The notes: generated by a model from the letters alone, not told the origin. A stretch of 64,000 nt of DNA from JABDII01 sp963815325 (GCA_963815325.1 CAWFGG010000011.1:62001-126000), one strand, 5' to 3'; shown: positions 1 through 8,974, counted from the stretch's first letter. Numbers and translations are program-made.

Positions 1-438
1 CTCGATGCTATCGAGGCGCGCGTAGTCCGACCGCATGTGGTCCAGCAGGCGCCCCGGCGTGGCGATCAGTACGTCCACCTTCCGGCGGAACGCCGCCTCT
101 TGCGGTCCCATGCCGACGCCGCCGAAGATGGCGGCGCCGGTGATCGGGGTATGCTTCCCGAGATCCTGCAGGTCTCCGAGGATCTGTGCTGCCAGTTCTC
201 GCGTGGGCGTCACGACCAAGGCCCGCGTCGCCCGGCGCGGGCTCGCGAGTAGCTGGTGCATGATCGGCCAGAGGAATGCCGCCGTCTTGCCGCTGCCCGT
301 CATGGCGCAGGCCAGCACGTCGCGGCCCAGAAGCCCGGGCGGAACCGCCTCGGTCTGAATGGGGGTCGGGCGGACGAATCCGAGATCCCGTATGCCACGG
401 AGGAGACTCGGGTGTAATTCGAGGTTGCTAAAAGGCAC
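1..438 (-). CDS. DEAD-box RNA helicase, N-terminal part (runs off the window)
   Basis: Only the first 146 codons lie in the window; the C-terminal helicase lobe is beyond base 1. The protein opens with a Q-motif region (GFVRPTPIQ), then Walker A (MTGSGKTAA), motif Ia (PTRELAAQ), a GG motif and motif Ib (TPGRLLDH), the order seen in DEAD-box ATP-dependent RNA helicases of the RhlE/CsdA class that unwind short RNA duplexes. I chose the GTG at 438 because AGGAC lies about 6 bases upstream and the conserved F-x-x-L stretch before the Q motif starts directly after it; no ATG fits better. It is divergently placed from the gene at 702. The DEAD box itself is not in the window, so the subfamily cannot be decided. 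Confidence 0.9.
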   Translation of the reverse strand, partial: MPFSNLELHPSLLRGIRDLGFVRPTPIQTEAVPPGLLGRDVLACAMTGSGKTAAFLWPIMHQLLASPRRATRALVVTPTRELAAQILGDLQDLGKHTPITGAAIFGGVGMGPQEAAFRRKVDVLIATPGRLLDHMRSDYARLDSIE

Positions 439-701
439 AAATGTCCTGTCGTTGTGGCCCGGCCCTCCGACAGATGTGCCGGTGTGCCGTTCCTGGTTGC
501 TGCGCACTTATAATGAAGGGAGTCCTACGAGGCCGCCGTGTGCGCGGGGGCGATACCGGGTCGAAAGCCCAGCCCCCGACGCTGGGAAGACTAAGGGTAC
601 CCCGGGCGTAGCACAACTGTCGCATCGCCATATACAGTAGACCGGCTCATCGATGGGTGCCGGTTTGCCCTCGACGGCGAGCCCAGCGATCTTGACCCAT
701 T
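439..701. other. Divergent intergenic region with a strong hairpin and a TATAAT box
   Basis: This 263-base stretch separates the helicase (minus) from the membrane-module gene (plus). It holds a perfect TATAAT at 509-514 without a convincing -35 at normal spacing. At 545-578 there is a strong hairpin: CGGGGGC (545-551) pairs perfectly with GCCCCCG (572-578), with an inner GGG/CCC pairing around the loop. A second, weaker ACGC/GCGT pairing lies around 579-608, next to a GGGTACCC palindrome. This could be a structured leader for either gene or a small RNA. I see no coding signal in it. Confidence 0.35.
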
Positions 702-1439
702 ATGACCGAGCGACGATACAGCGAGGAGGAGGTCGCCGCCATCTTCGAGCGGGCGGCCGAGGCGCAGCAAACCGCCCGGCGTCACCTGCCCCCGGGGGAG
801 GGCATGACCCTGGCCGATCTGCAGGAGATCGGCCGCGAAGTGGGCATCCCACCCGAGTTGGTAGCTCAGGCCGCGCAATCGACACTGGAGCCCAGCCGTC
901 AGCCGTCGCGCAGGTTCCTCGGCCTGCCGATCGGCGTCGGCCGGACCCTCGACCTCGAGCGGCGGTTGTCCGATGCTGAATGGGAGCGCCTGGTCGTCGA
1001 CTTGCGCGAGACCTTCGACGCGCGGGGCACGGTCAAGTCCGACGGATCGTTTCGCCAGTGGACCAACGGCAACCTGCAAGCCCTGCTCGAGCCGACTGCA
1101 ACCGGGCACCGGCTCCGGCTCCGAACCGTGAATGGCAACGCACGCGGCCTCATGGCCGGAGGACTCGGCCTGCTCGGTTTCGCGGCAGCGATGTTGATCA
1201 CGGGGGCGGTGGTCGGCCATCTGGACGGGGCCGCGGTTGCCTTCCTGTCGACCATGGGACTCGGCATGTTCGGCCTCGGCGCACTCCGCCTGCCGGGTTG
1301 GGCGCGGCGGCGGCAGCAGCAGATGGAGGCGGTGGCCGCACGCCTTGCACTGGCGGCCCTCGGACAAACGCTGCGCCCGAGGCATGAACTGGCCGCCCGG
1401 CGTGAGGCGCCATCCGGTAATAGAGGATCCAAATATCCG
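702..1439 (+). CDS. Two-helix membrane protein of unknown function, open in frame into the carbonic anhydrase
   Basis: Residues 1-60 form a charged helical segment (RRYSEEEVAAIFERA), followed by a basic linker, a soluble region, and two hydrophobic segments at about residues 149-172 and 176-198. The last 45 residues are Arg/Ala-rich. I do not recognise a named family; similar small membrane proteins with this N-terminal SHOCT-like segment are common in Gemmatimonadota (recollection, not tested). The frame has no stop before the carbonic anhydrase that follows. However, the frame reached by a one-base loss has TGA at 1385 and 1403 and TAA at 1418, and four other one-base losses occur in this window. 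The fusion may therefore be artificial and the real end near 1385-1420. Confidence 0.55.
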
Positions 1440-2067
1440 ATGATATCGGCGCATGAGGCACTCCAACGACTGCGTGAGGGGAACCTTCGATTCGCCGCGG
1501 GCACACGGAGCCACGACCCGAGCCTGAGTCTCGCGCGCCGCGCCGAGATGGCCCAGGCGCAGGAACCGTTCGCGATCATCCTCGGGTGCGCCGACTCGCG
1601 AGTGCCGGCTGAGATCGTGTTCGACCAATGGCTCGGCGACCTGTTCGTCATCCGTGTGGCCGGCAACATCGTGGCGCCTTCCCTGGTTGGCAGCGTCGAG
1701 TTCGCCGCAGCCCAGTTCGGCACCCGGCTCGTCGTCGTGCTGGGCCACTCCCAGTGCGGAGCCGTGCTCGCCACGTTGAAAGAGCTACAGCAGCCAAGCA
1801 AGACCAATCACCGAATCTCCGTGCAATCATGGACTGTATCCGCCCCTCGGTGGAGCAGGGATTGCTGAAGACCGAGGGGCGGCACGACCTGCGAGCCGCT
1901 GTCCAGCACGCGGTACGGGCCAACGTCGGGTGTCGGTCAACCACCTGCGCCACGGCTCCGAGATTCTCGAGCACTTGATTCAGCACGAAGGCCTCCGAGT
2001 CGTCGGCGCCGAATACTCTCTGGAGACCGGGGTCGTCGAGTTCTTGGATGACGACGTGGGTGGCTGA
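1440..2067 (+). pseudogene. Beta-carbonic anhydrase, interrupted by two one-base frameshifts
   Basis: Beta-class carbonic anhydrases interconvert CO2 and bicarbonate with a zinc bound by Cys, Asp, His and Cys. Both ligand motifs are present: CADSRVPAE and HSQCGAVL. The frame that starts at ATG 1440 is good to about 1800. The conserved sequence then continues in the next frame (NLRAIMDCIRPSVE) to about 1926, and in the third frame (VSVNHLRHGSEILEHLIQ) to the stop at 2065-2067. Each shift equals one missing base: aagaac read as aagac near 1800, and gtccgg read as gtcgg near 1927. With both restored, the gene gives a normal-length enzyme of about 209 residues. The start may instead be at 702 if the upstream fusion is real. 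The gene is either truly broken or, more likely, mis-sequenced. Confidence 0.8.
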
Positions 2068-2113
2068 CCGCCGTCGGGGCTGGAGAATCGTCAACAACTA
2101 GGGGAGAATTCTT

Positions 2114-2575
2114 ATGGGAATGCCGAAGCCGTCCCCCGGTCATGTGAGGCTCGAGAAGCTCGCAGGAAACTGGGAAGGACAAGAGACGATGTACCCGTCC
2201 GACTGGGACCCGAAGGGCGGGGTCGCCATTGGGAGAATGAAGAGCCGCGTGGCGCTGAATGGCTTCGCGCTGATCGGTGAGTACGAACAGGAGCGTGGTG
2301 GCGCGATCACGTTTACCGGTCACTCCGTATTCACCTTCGATGCACAAGAGGAGGTCTATACCCTCCATTGGTTCGATTGCCTGGGTACACCGCCGGAAGT
2401 GTTCACTGGTCGTTTGGAGGATGAGGTGTTCACAGTATCCCACGGCGGGCCCGGCATGCACGCCCGCCTGACATACGATATCACCGATGCGCAGCACCTG
2501 GCGTCGAAGATGGAAATGTCCGACGACGGCACGAACTGGAAGACACTGTTCGACGGTCGGTACCTTCGGATTTGA
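2114..2575 (+). CDS. DUF1579-like protein
   Basis: A 153-residue soluble protein that begins with the typical pattern of this family: a short lead, LEKLAGNWEGQE, then a beta-rich body. That body is expected to fold as a lipocalin-like barrel holding a small hydrophobic ligand. There is no signal peptide. The biochemical role of DUF1579 is unknown. Start ATG 2114 has GGGGAG about 8 bases upstream. It stands alone between the broken carbonic anhydrase and the GNAT gene; the 31-base gap to the next start would allow cotranscription. Confidence 0.7.
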   Translation: MGMPKPSPGHVRLEKLAGNWEGQETMYPSDWDPKGGVAIGRMKSRVALNGFALIGEYEQERGGAITFTGHSVFTFDAQEEVYTLHWFDCLGTPPEVFTGRLEDEVFTVSHGGPGMHARLTYDITDAQHLASKMEMSDDGTNWKTLFDGRYLRI

Positions 2576-2606
2576 TACCACAATTGCCCAGTACACGGAG
2601 CCGGCA

Positions 2607-3392
2607 ATGAGTCGAGCCAACACTGACGGCATTACCCTAGAAAAGGTCGGTCCCGACAACCTCGCGACCTGCGGTATTGGCTGTCTCACCAACCCTAAAC
2701 ACCTCGGCCACCAACCCAAGGTCGCGTGGCTCGACCGTCGATTTGCCGAGGGCCTGCGCTTTCTCCTCTACCGTAACCAGAAAGGCAAGCCGCTAGCGTT
2801 CCTCGAGTATGTCCCGGGCGAGCATGCCTGGCGTCCGGTGGACGCCAAGGGCTGGCTATTCGTGCATTGCCTGTGGGTCTACCCGAGCGGCCAAGAGATT
2901 GGCGGGCTGGGCCACCGACTGATCCAGGCCTGCCTGGACGAAGCGCGCCAGGCACGCGCCACCGGTGTCGCAGCCATGGTGAGTGACGGCACCTGGATGG
3001 CCGGGAAGGAAATATTTTTCAAGAATGGGTTCAGCCAGGTGGCCGAGGCCGATCGTTTCCAGTTGGTCATTCATCGCCTGAGGAAGGGCCCGGCCCCCAG
3101 GTTCCGCGACATTAGCAAGAACCTGGCCCGGCTCCGCGGCCTTCATGTGCTCTACGCGCCCCAATGTCCGATGCTTCCCAAATCGGTCCACGACCTCTCG
3201 GAAATGGCGGCCGAGCATGGGCTGAAGCTCCAGGTCACCGAGTTCACCACCGCGCGCCAGGCCCAGAACGCGCCGTCGTACTACGGGGTGTTCAACTTGG
3301 TGTGGAACGGGCGACTCTTGTCGGATCATTACGTCAGCAAGGGGCGATTCAGAAACCTCCTGCGAAAAGAGATCTTGGAAGAAAAGAGCTGA
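2607..3392 (+). CDS. GNAT-type N-acetyltransferase with YoaP-like C-terminal domain
   Basis: A 261-residue protein. The N-terminal half shows the GNAT order with the acetyl-CoA loop near IGGLGHRLIQACLDEAR and a following W-M-A-G-K-E-I-F-F-KNGF stretch, typical of the acceptor-side strand. The C-terminal 100 residues carry a thioredoxin-like segment with a CPM motif (YAPQCPMLPKSV) and SYYGVFNLVWNG. This combination matches YoaP-type acetyltransferases, whose substrate is not known. ATG 2607 was chosen because the family N-terminus (ITLEKVGPDNLATCGIGC) begins right after it; upstream codons would run into the previous gene. Confidence 0.75.
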   Translation: MSRANTDGITLEKVGPDNLATCGIGCLTNPKHLGHQPKVAWLDRRFAEGLRFLLYRNQKGKPLAFLEYVPGEHAWRPVDAKGWLFVHCLWVYPSGQEIGGLGHRLIQACLDEARQARATGVAAMVSDGTWMAGKEIFFKNGFSQVAEADRFQLVIHRLRKGPAPRFRDISKNLARLRGLHVLYAPQCPMLPKSVHDLSEMAAEHGLKLQVTEFTTARQAQNAPSYYGVFNLVWNGRLLSDHYVSKGRFRNLLRKEILEEKS

Positions 3393-3444
3393 GGGGAACT
3401 CCGAGTAGCGTCAGCCCTGGCACACGCGGAGATGGGAGGAAGTG

Positions 3445-3939
3445 ATGAGCGATCCTCGACTTCAGGAAATCCTGCGCCTCCTCGACCCGCCCGCTGGGAA
3501 GCGCTTGTGGTACGGCGGCGCCGGGGTCATGGGCTGCCTCCGTGGGGTCACTGCCGCACAGGCGGCCTGGAGGCCGGCTCCCAAGCGGCATTCGATCTGG
3601 GAGCTGACGCTTCACCTGGCCTACTGGAAGTACGCGGTGCGCCGGAATCTCGAGGCTTCGCCCCAGGGATCGTTTCCCCGCTCGCCGTCCAATTGGCCGA
3701 GCGTGCCGAAGCCCGCCGATGCGAAACACTGGAAGCTCGATCGCGATCTGCTTCACGCGGAGCACGCGCGCCTGGTGGACGCCGTCAAGGCGTTCGATCC
3801 GCGGCGGCTCGATCGACCGGCACCCGGCAGCGGGGCGCATCGCTTCGTGGATCTGATGTTCGGCATCGCGAGCCACGATCTCTATCACGTCGGCCAGGTC
3901 CAGCTCTTGAAAAGGCTGCACCGCTCCCATCGCACCTAA
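3445..3939 (+). CDS. DinB-family protein
   Basis: A 164-residue helical protein of the DinB/YfiT-like four-helix bundle family. Such proteins bind a divalent metal through three histidines; candidate ligands here are in HSIWELTLHLAYWK and at the C-terminus in SHDLYHVGQVQLLKR, both at family-typical positions. The family includes thiol-dependent transferases as well as proteins of unknown role, so no substrate is assigned. ATG 3445 is preceded by GGAGG at 3435-3439. An in-frame GTG lies one codon earlier, too close to the Shine-Dalgarno sequence. Confidence 0.8.
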   Translation: MSDPRLQEILRLLDPPAGKRLWYGGAGVMGCLRGVTAAQAAWRPAPKRHSIWELTLHLAYWKYAVRRNLEASPQGSFPRSPSNWPSVPKPADAKHWKLDRDLLHAEHARLVDAVKAFDPRRLDRPAPGSGAHRFVDLMFGIASHDLYHVGQVQLLKRLHRSHRT

Positions 3940-3943
3940 CACC

Positions 3944-4540
3944 ATGAGACCAGACCTGACCGGCATCGTCGACTTCCTCCGCGCCGCAGAGCGGCTCAAG
4001 GCCACACCCCGAAGCGGCTACACCTCGGCGGGGCGTCCGGAGAGCGTGGCCGAGCACACCTGGCGGCTCTGCCTCATGGCTCTGGTGCTCGCGCCCGAAC
4101 TCCCCACCGTCGACTTCGCGAAGCTGGTCAAGATCTGCATCGTGCACGACCTGGGCGAAGCGATCGGTGGCGATATCCCGGCACCCGAACAGACGCGGCG
4201 ATTGGCCGAAGACTCCGGAGCGGACAAGGCGGGCCAGGAACGACTGGACCTCCTGACCTTGCTCGAGCCCCTGCCGGCGACGCTCCGGCAGGAGATCACC
4301 GCCCTCTGGGACGAGTACGAGGCGGCGACATCGCCAGAGGCCCGGGTTGCGAAGGCGCTCGACAAACTCGAGACCATTTTGCAGCATACCCAGGGCGCCA
4401 ACCCACCCGACTTCGACTACCGCTACAATTTGGAGTACGGGCGGCGGTTCACCGCCGACCATCCGGTGATCGTGGCCCTGCGTGAGATCCTGGACCGCGA
4501 GACCGAGCGGCGGGCCAGCGACCAGGACCGGGCACGCTGA
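3944..4540 (+). CDS. HD-domain phosphohydrolase, YfbR/HDDC2-like 5'-deoxynucleotidase
   Basis: A 198-residue cytoplasmic protein with the HD superfamily metal ligands: ESVAEHTWR supplies the first His, CIVHDLGEAIGGD the His-Asp pair, and KALDKLETILQH the distal Asp. This ligand set and length match the HDDC2/YfbR group, which hydrolyses deoxynucleoside 5'-monophosphates. It starts 4 bases after the DinB gene stops, so the two are probably cotranscribed. Substrate specificity is inferred from family resemblance only. Confidence 0.82.
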   Translation: MRPDLTGIVDFLRAAERLKATPRSGYTSAGRPESVAEHTWRLCLMALVLAPELPTVDFAKLVKICIVHDLGEAIGGDIPAPEQTRRLAEDSGADKAGQERLDLLTLLEPLPATLRQEITALWDEYEAATSPEARVAKALDKLETILQHTQGANPPDFDYRYNLEYGRRFTADHPVIVALREILDRETERRASDQDRAR

Positions 4541-4599
4541 AGCGGAGTGACGAGGGAGCCGGCGTTCGGGCGCCGGCGAAACGGAGGTAGCTGATCTGT

Positions 4600-4920
4600 A
4601 TGGCGAGATTGTTCCTGTCGATTCTGCTACCGGCGTTATGCCTCGCGTGCGCCTCCGATCCCGGAATCCAGCAGCGGGAGCTGCTCGGCGCATGGACGTC
4701 CGGCGGTCCGAGCTTCGACTTCGACATCCGGGACTCGACCGTGCTCTACGAGTTCGACATGCAGGAGCATCCGTACGTATTGGAAGGCGCTGTGATGGTG
4801 GTCGATTTTGGGTCGGAGCTCGGCATACAACGGAAGCGGATCCTCGCACTGAGCACGGACAGTCTGGTGCTCCAAGATGTCCGGGCCGGCACGAGCGCGA
4901 CATACCGGCGAGTGCGGTAG
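4600..4920 (+). CDS. Small putative lipoprotein
   Basis: A 106-residue protein with a short hydrophobic N-terminus that ends in a lipobox-like LCLACAS, so it is probably lipid-anchored. The rest is beta-rich (LLGAWTSGGPSFDFDIRD, ILALSTDSLVLQD) and resembles small lipocalin-like lipoproteins that begin with a 'WxxG' element. I do not recognise a named family. GGAGG lies 14 bases before the ATG, a little far. The gene stands alone; a run of nine G residues follows the stop. Confidence 0.55.
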   Translation: MARLFLSILLPALCLACASDPGIQQRELLGAWTSGGPSFDFDIRDSTVLYEFDMQEHPYVLEGAVMVVDFGSELGIQRKRILALSTDSLVLQDVRAGTSATYRRVR

Positions 4921-5059
4921 CGGGGGGGGGGGTGCTCCACATCGATGGCCCCTTCGCGCCAGGGACACGCGGGATAGTCGGACTCTCCGGCCTGGCGCCA
5001 GGTGAGAGGGTCGGTAGTTTAGGCACAGTAAACCCGTCTCCCTCAGGTCGGAGTCGACT

Positions 5060-5620
5060 ATGGGACTACCCGTCCTCATTGTCCTGGCAGTGCTGATCGC
5101 GTTCGTCATCGTCACCTACAACGGCCTAGCGAGGCTTCGACTCCTGGCCGACAACGCCTGGGCCGACATCGACGTACAATTGAAACGCCGCCATGACCTG
5201 ATTCCGAGCCTGGTCGCGGCAGTCCAGGGCCACGCGGGCTACGAGAAGGGCACGCTCGAGGCCGTGGTCAGCGCCCGGAACCGCGCCATGAGCGCCGCTG
5301 GGCCGGCCGAGAGCGGCTCCGCCGAAGGAGTACTTAGCGGATCGGTACGCCAGATCTTCGCGCTGGCCGAGGCCTATCCCGATCTCAAGGCGGCGGCGAG
5401 TTTCCTGTCCCTCCAGAAATCCCTGTCCGAAATCGAAGACCACATCCAGAACGCCCGGCGCTACTACAACGCCGTGGTCCGCGACTTCAACACCAAGATC
5501 GCGCAGTTCCCCTCCAACCTGATCGCGAGCGGGTTCCGTTTCGGGCCGCGCGAATTCTTCGGGCTCGACGACAGGTCCGAGGGAGCCGTGCCCGACATCG
5601 ATTTGAAGCAGCGGCCATGA
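5060..5620 (+). CDS. lemA: LemA family membrane protein
   Basis: A 186-residue protein with one N-terminal membrane helix (residues 3-20), then the LemA hallmarks: YNGLARLR, a W-A-D-I-D-V-Q-L-K-R-R-D/H-LIPSLV segment, and the C-terminal NARRYYNAVVRDFN with FPSNLIA. LemA proteins are helical-bundle proteins facing the periplasm; their function is unsettled. The stop overlaps the start of the DUF2207 gene (ATGA at 5617-5620). This lemA/DUF2207 coupling is common, so the two products probably act together at the envelope. Confidence 0.92.
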   Translation: MGLPVLIVLAVLIAFVIVTYNGLARLRLLADNAWADIDVQLKRRHDLIPSLVAAVQGHAGYEKGTLEAVVSARNRAMSAAGPAESGSAEGVLSGSVRQIFALAEAYPDLKAAASFLSLQKSLSEIEDHIQNARRYYNAVVRDFNTKIAQFPSNLIASGFRFGPREFFGLDDRSEGAVPDIDLKQRP

Positions 5621-7325
5621 GAGTCTTCCTGCTATTCCTCGTCGCCTCGTTGGCCCTTGCCTCCCCTGGCGCGGCCCAGCGCTCGCTCGTGATCGAGCGG
5701 TTCGATGCGGCTATTACGGTCAATCGCGACGGCTCAATCGACGTCACGGAGACCATTTCCCCGCGCTTCACCGGATCGTGGAACGGCATCTTTCGCACGA
5801 TCCCCGTCAAGTACCATACGCCGCAGGGCTTCAACTGGACCCTGCGACTCAAACTGGTGAGCGTGACCGACGGACAGGGCCAGGCGCTCAAAACGGAGGC
5901 CAGCCGCGAGCGCCACTACCTGAAGTACAAGATCTGGGTGCCGGGTGCCGAGGATGCGACTCGAACCGTAGTGCTCAGGTACCGGGCCGAGAACGGGCTT
6001 CGCTTCTTCGACGACCACGACGAACTCTACTGGAACATCACCGGCGACGAATGGGAGGTGCCGATCGAGGCCGCCTCCGCCCGGATCGTTCTGCCCGACG
6101 GCGCGGAAGGCATACGGGCCATCGCGTTCAATGGAGCCTATGGCTCGACGGCGCAAGACGCGTCGGTCCAACAGGACGGCCCTGTCATCCGCATCGCAAT
6201 GCCCCACCGGCTCGAATTCCACGAGGGACTGACGGCGGTAGTCGGCTGGAACAAGGGACTCGTTGCCGGAACCGACCACAGACCGATCGCGCCGTTGGCT
6301 TCTTCGAGAGCAACTGGCCGCTCGGGCTCCCGATCGTCGCGTTTTTCGCGATGCTCTCGCTCTGGCGCCGCCACGGCCGGGATCCGGAGCCCAGGCCGGT
6401 GCCGGTCCAGTACGAGCCGCCCGAGGGCATGACCCCCGCCGAAGCCGGCACGCTGATGGACAACTCGGCCGACATGCGGGACGTGACCGCCACCCTGGTG
6501 GATCTGGCCGTCAACGGCCACATGAAGATCGAGGAGCGCGAGGAGCGGAAGCTGTTCGGCCTGATCAAGGACCAGGAAGTCGTGTTTCACCGGCTCGAGC
6601 CGGCGGCCGACGCGCGCCCGCTCACACCGCACGAACAGCGGGTGCTGAGCGGCGTCTTCGCGAGCGGGACCAAGGCGGTCGAGCTGTCCGATCTCGAGAA
6701 CGAGTTCTATACCAGTCTGCCCGGCATCAAGAGCGCGATCTTCGACCGACTGATCGGGCACGGCTACTATCGGAAGCGCCCCCAGACGGTCCAGGGAATC
6801 TGGACTGCTGGCGGCATCGCCGCGGGCGTGCTCATCGGTGTGGCGGGCAGCGCGCTTTCTGTCAAGCTCAGCATGACCCCGGTGCCGTTCTTCGTTGCCG
6901 GCGCGCTTGTGGCGATCATCGTGGTGGGATTCGCCTTCGTCATGCCGGCCCGGACCGTAGCCGGCGCACGCGCCCGTGAGCGGGTGCTCGGCTTCGAGGA
7001 CTTCCTCCACCGGGTCGAGTCGGACAAGTACCGGCGGATTGTCCGCACGCCGGAGATGTTCGAACGGTTCCTGCCGTTCGCCATGGCCTTCGGCGTCGAG
7101 AAGCAGTGGGCCAAGGCATTCGAAGGCATCTTCCGAGACCCGCCGCAATGGTATGCCGGCAATATCTCGACCTTCAACGCGAGCGGCTTTTCCGAGCGCA
7201 TGAGCGCCTTGTCCGCACGTGCGAGCAGCACCATGTCGTCCTCGCCACGCAGCTCGGGCGGGTCGGGCTTCAGCGGGGGCTCGTCGGGAGGGGGCGGAGG
7301 CGGCGGCGGCGGCGGCGGGTTCTAG
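5617..7325 (+). pseudogene. DUF2207 membrane protein with a glycine-rich tail, one frameshift near 6285
   Basis: This is the partner of LemA. It has a signal peptide (residues 1-20, ending LASPGAAQ), an extracytoplasmic DUF2207 domain (VNRDGSIDVTETI, WNGIFRTIPV), membrane segments, and a C-terminus ending in a run of Ser/Gly with eleven Gly before the final Phe. The reading frame breaks near 6278-6292: the first part runs in one frame to VAGTDHR, and the sequence continues one frame over at AVGFFESNWPLGLP. One missing base explains it (for instance ccggat read as ccgat), giving a normal protein of about 569 residues. The second half is long and intact, including two more membrane helices (about 6790-6960), which favours a sequencing error over decay. 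Confidence 0.82.
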
Positions 7326-7446
7326 ACCCATGCAATCTCGCTGGAGCACCAACCGTGTCTTTGCCGTACGGGGTCTCGGCCAACGGCCTGCCGCTCACCA
7401 TCCAGTCCATGGGTCCCGTCCGGTTCATACTCTCAAAGGGATCGCA

Positions 7447-8370
7447 ATGACCATTCGACGACTTCACCCCAGCATCGCTGTCGTTCTCGTCCTCGCCATG
7501 ACGGCATGCCAACCGACGGATCGCGGCCATGAGAGCGAGGCAGCGATCGAGCCCGCAGTGGTAGAGGTGACCGCCCTGGATTACGCCTTCCAGGCACCTG
7601 ACACGATCTCCTCCGGCTGGGCCACCTTGCGAATGAAGAATCAGGGAGGCGAGGATCACTTCTTGCTCCTGAACCGTCTTCCCGAGGGGAAGGCCTTGGA
7701 CGATTACGGACGCGAGGTCGGCGTTCCCTTTGAGATCGTGTGGGACTCTCTCAAGACTGGAGCCATGAACAAGGCGGAGGCTGGACAGCTATTGGGTCAG
7801 CTGCTGCCCGCATGGTACGCTGCTGTGCGGCAGATGGGCGGGGTTGGGCTCTTGGGCGCGGGCCGGACGGGAGAAACCACGGTAAACCTGGAGCCTGGAA
7901 CCTACGTGATGGAGTGCTACGTCAAGACCGCCGATGGGAGGTTCCACTCGTCGCTGGGCATGGCACGGCAGCTTGTCGTGACGAGTGACCTTGCCGACAC
8001 CTCGCCCCCGGAGTCGGATATCAACATCACCCTATCAAACTCGGCAATCGCTGCGGAGGGTGCCGCGACTCGGGGGTCGCATACCGTCGCCGTTCACTTC
8101 GCTGACCAACCCGCAGTGGGCCTCGGAAACGACGTGCACTTGGTGCGATTGGAGGACGGAACCGAGATGGACCGATTGATCACATGGATGGACTGGATGG
8201 AGGTGGACGGCCTCCGCGAGCCATCCCCGGCACGGTTCCTCGGCGGCGCCCAGGAAATGCCGGTTGGATACACCAGCTACTTCGTCGTAGATCTCGAGCC
8301 CGGTCGATATGCCTGGATTTCCGAACCGGGCGCCGTCAAGGGAATGGTCAAGGAATTCACCGTGGACTAG
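7447..8370 (+). CDS. Secreted lipoprotein with a cupredoxin-like fold
   Basis: A 307-residue protein. The N-terminus is a lipoprotein signal (VLAMTACQPT). The first half (VEVTALDYAFQAPDTISSGWATLRMKN, and LEPGTYVMECYVK) has the beta-sandwich pattern of plastocyanin-like proteins that follow 'YxF' and 'G..T' elements. A second, similar repeat (SAIAAEG...VAVHFADQPA...LEPGRYAWISEPG) follows. Both halves lack an obvious complete His-Cys-His-Met copper site, so copper binding is not supported. ATG 7447 has AAAGGG upstream (7437-7442). It stands alone. Confidence 0.6.
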   Translation: MTIRRLHPSIAVVLVLAMTACQPTDRGHESEAAIEPAVVEVTALDYAFQAPDTISSGWATLRMKNQGGEDHFLLLNRLPEGKALDDYGREVGVPFEIVWDSLKTGAMNKAEAGQLLGQLLPAWYAAVRQMGGVGLLGAGRTGETTVNLEPGTYVMECYVKTADGRFHSSLGMARQLVVTSDLADTSPPESDINITLSNSAIAAEGAATRGSHTVAVHFADQPAVGLGNDVHLVRLEDGTEMDRLITWMDWMEVDGLREPSPARFLGGAQEMPVGYTSYFVVDLEPGRYAWISEPGAVKGMVKEFTVD

Positions 8371-8520
8371 CCTCGGTCAATGCTCATGTCCGAGCTCATG
8401 ACTCGTCCGGCGGGTGTTTCACACGAGACCGAATGCGGCCCGCGCGAGCGGCGGCGCGCCCTGTCGCTGGCGCCCTCAAATGTGCCGCGGCTGCGAAGCG
8501 GGTGAGCGCAGTTGAGCCAC

Positions 8521-8901
8521 ATGCCGATGCTTGTCGTCGTATCCGCGACACTCATCACCCTCGCGCTGATCTTCTATTCCCTTGGGGTCTGGTCCGAGCG
8601 AATCGCCCGCTATCTCCTACCCTGGCACGTCGCTGCTTTCTGGATCGGGTTTCTGTTCGATGTCTCGGGCACGTGGGCCATGCACCGCCTGGCGGAAGGG
8701 CGGTTCGATCTGCGGGATCCGCATACGCTGAGCGGACAGATCGCCCTCTGGTTGATGCTGGCCCATGCCATCTGGGCCACCGAGGTGGTCCGGCGTGGCA
8801 GCGAGGAAGCACGGACGGGGTTTCGACGCTACTCCCTCATGGTGTGGCTGGTGTGGCTGGTTCCCTATTTCAGCGGGCTCTACCTCGCCATGCGCAGGTG
8901 A
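8521..8901 (+). CDS. Four-helix membrane protein, HsmA/TIGR03987-like
   Basis: A 126-residue integral membrane protein with about four helices. The pattern of the first helix (ATLITLALIFYSLGVWSER), the FLFDVSGT motif, and an H-T-L-SGQIALWLMLAHAIWA third helix fit the family annotated as HsmA or TIGR03987, a small membrane protein of uncertain role. A TTG start at 8512 is also possible; ATG 8521 gives a cleaner N-terminus. Confidence 0.6.
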   Translation: MPMLVVVSATLITLALIFYSLGVWSERIARYLLPWHVAAFWIGFLFDVSGTWAMHRLAEGRFDLRDPHTLSGQIALWLMLAHAIWATEVVRRGSEEARTGFRRYSLMVWLVWLVPYFSGLYLAMRR

Positions 8902-8974
8902 TCGGTGCAGCGGACGACGAGAGCGGGTCGGCCCGGTCCCGATCCATCACGGGCGCAAAGGCCGTGAGACGCCG

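Noticed and set aside
545..580. A start resembling a tmRNA 5' end (GGGGGCGATACCGGGTCGA)
   Set aside because: tmRNA needs a paired 3' acceptor/T-loop some 300 bases further on. The protein gene at 702 begins first and no such end is seen. I keep it only as a hairpin.
7285..7325. GGC-rich short repeat
   Set aside because: It codes the glycine tail of the DUF2207 protein, a family feature, and is not a separate repeat element.
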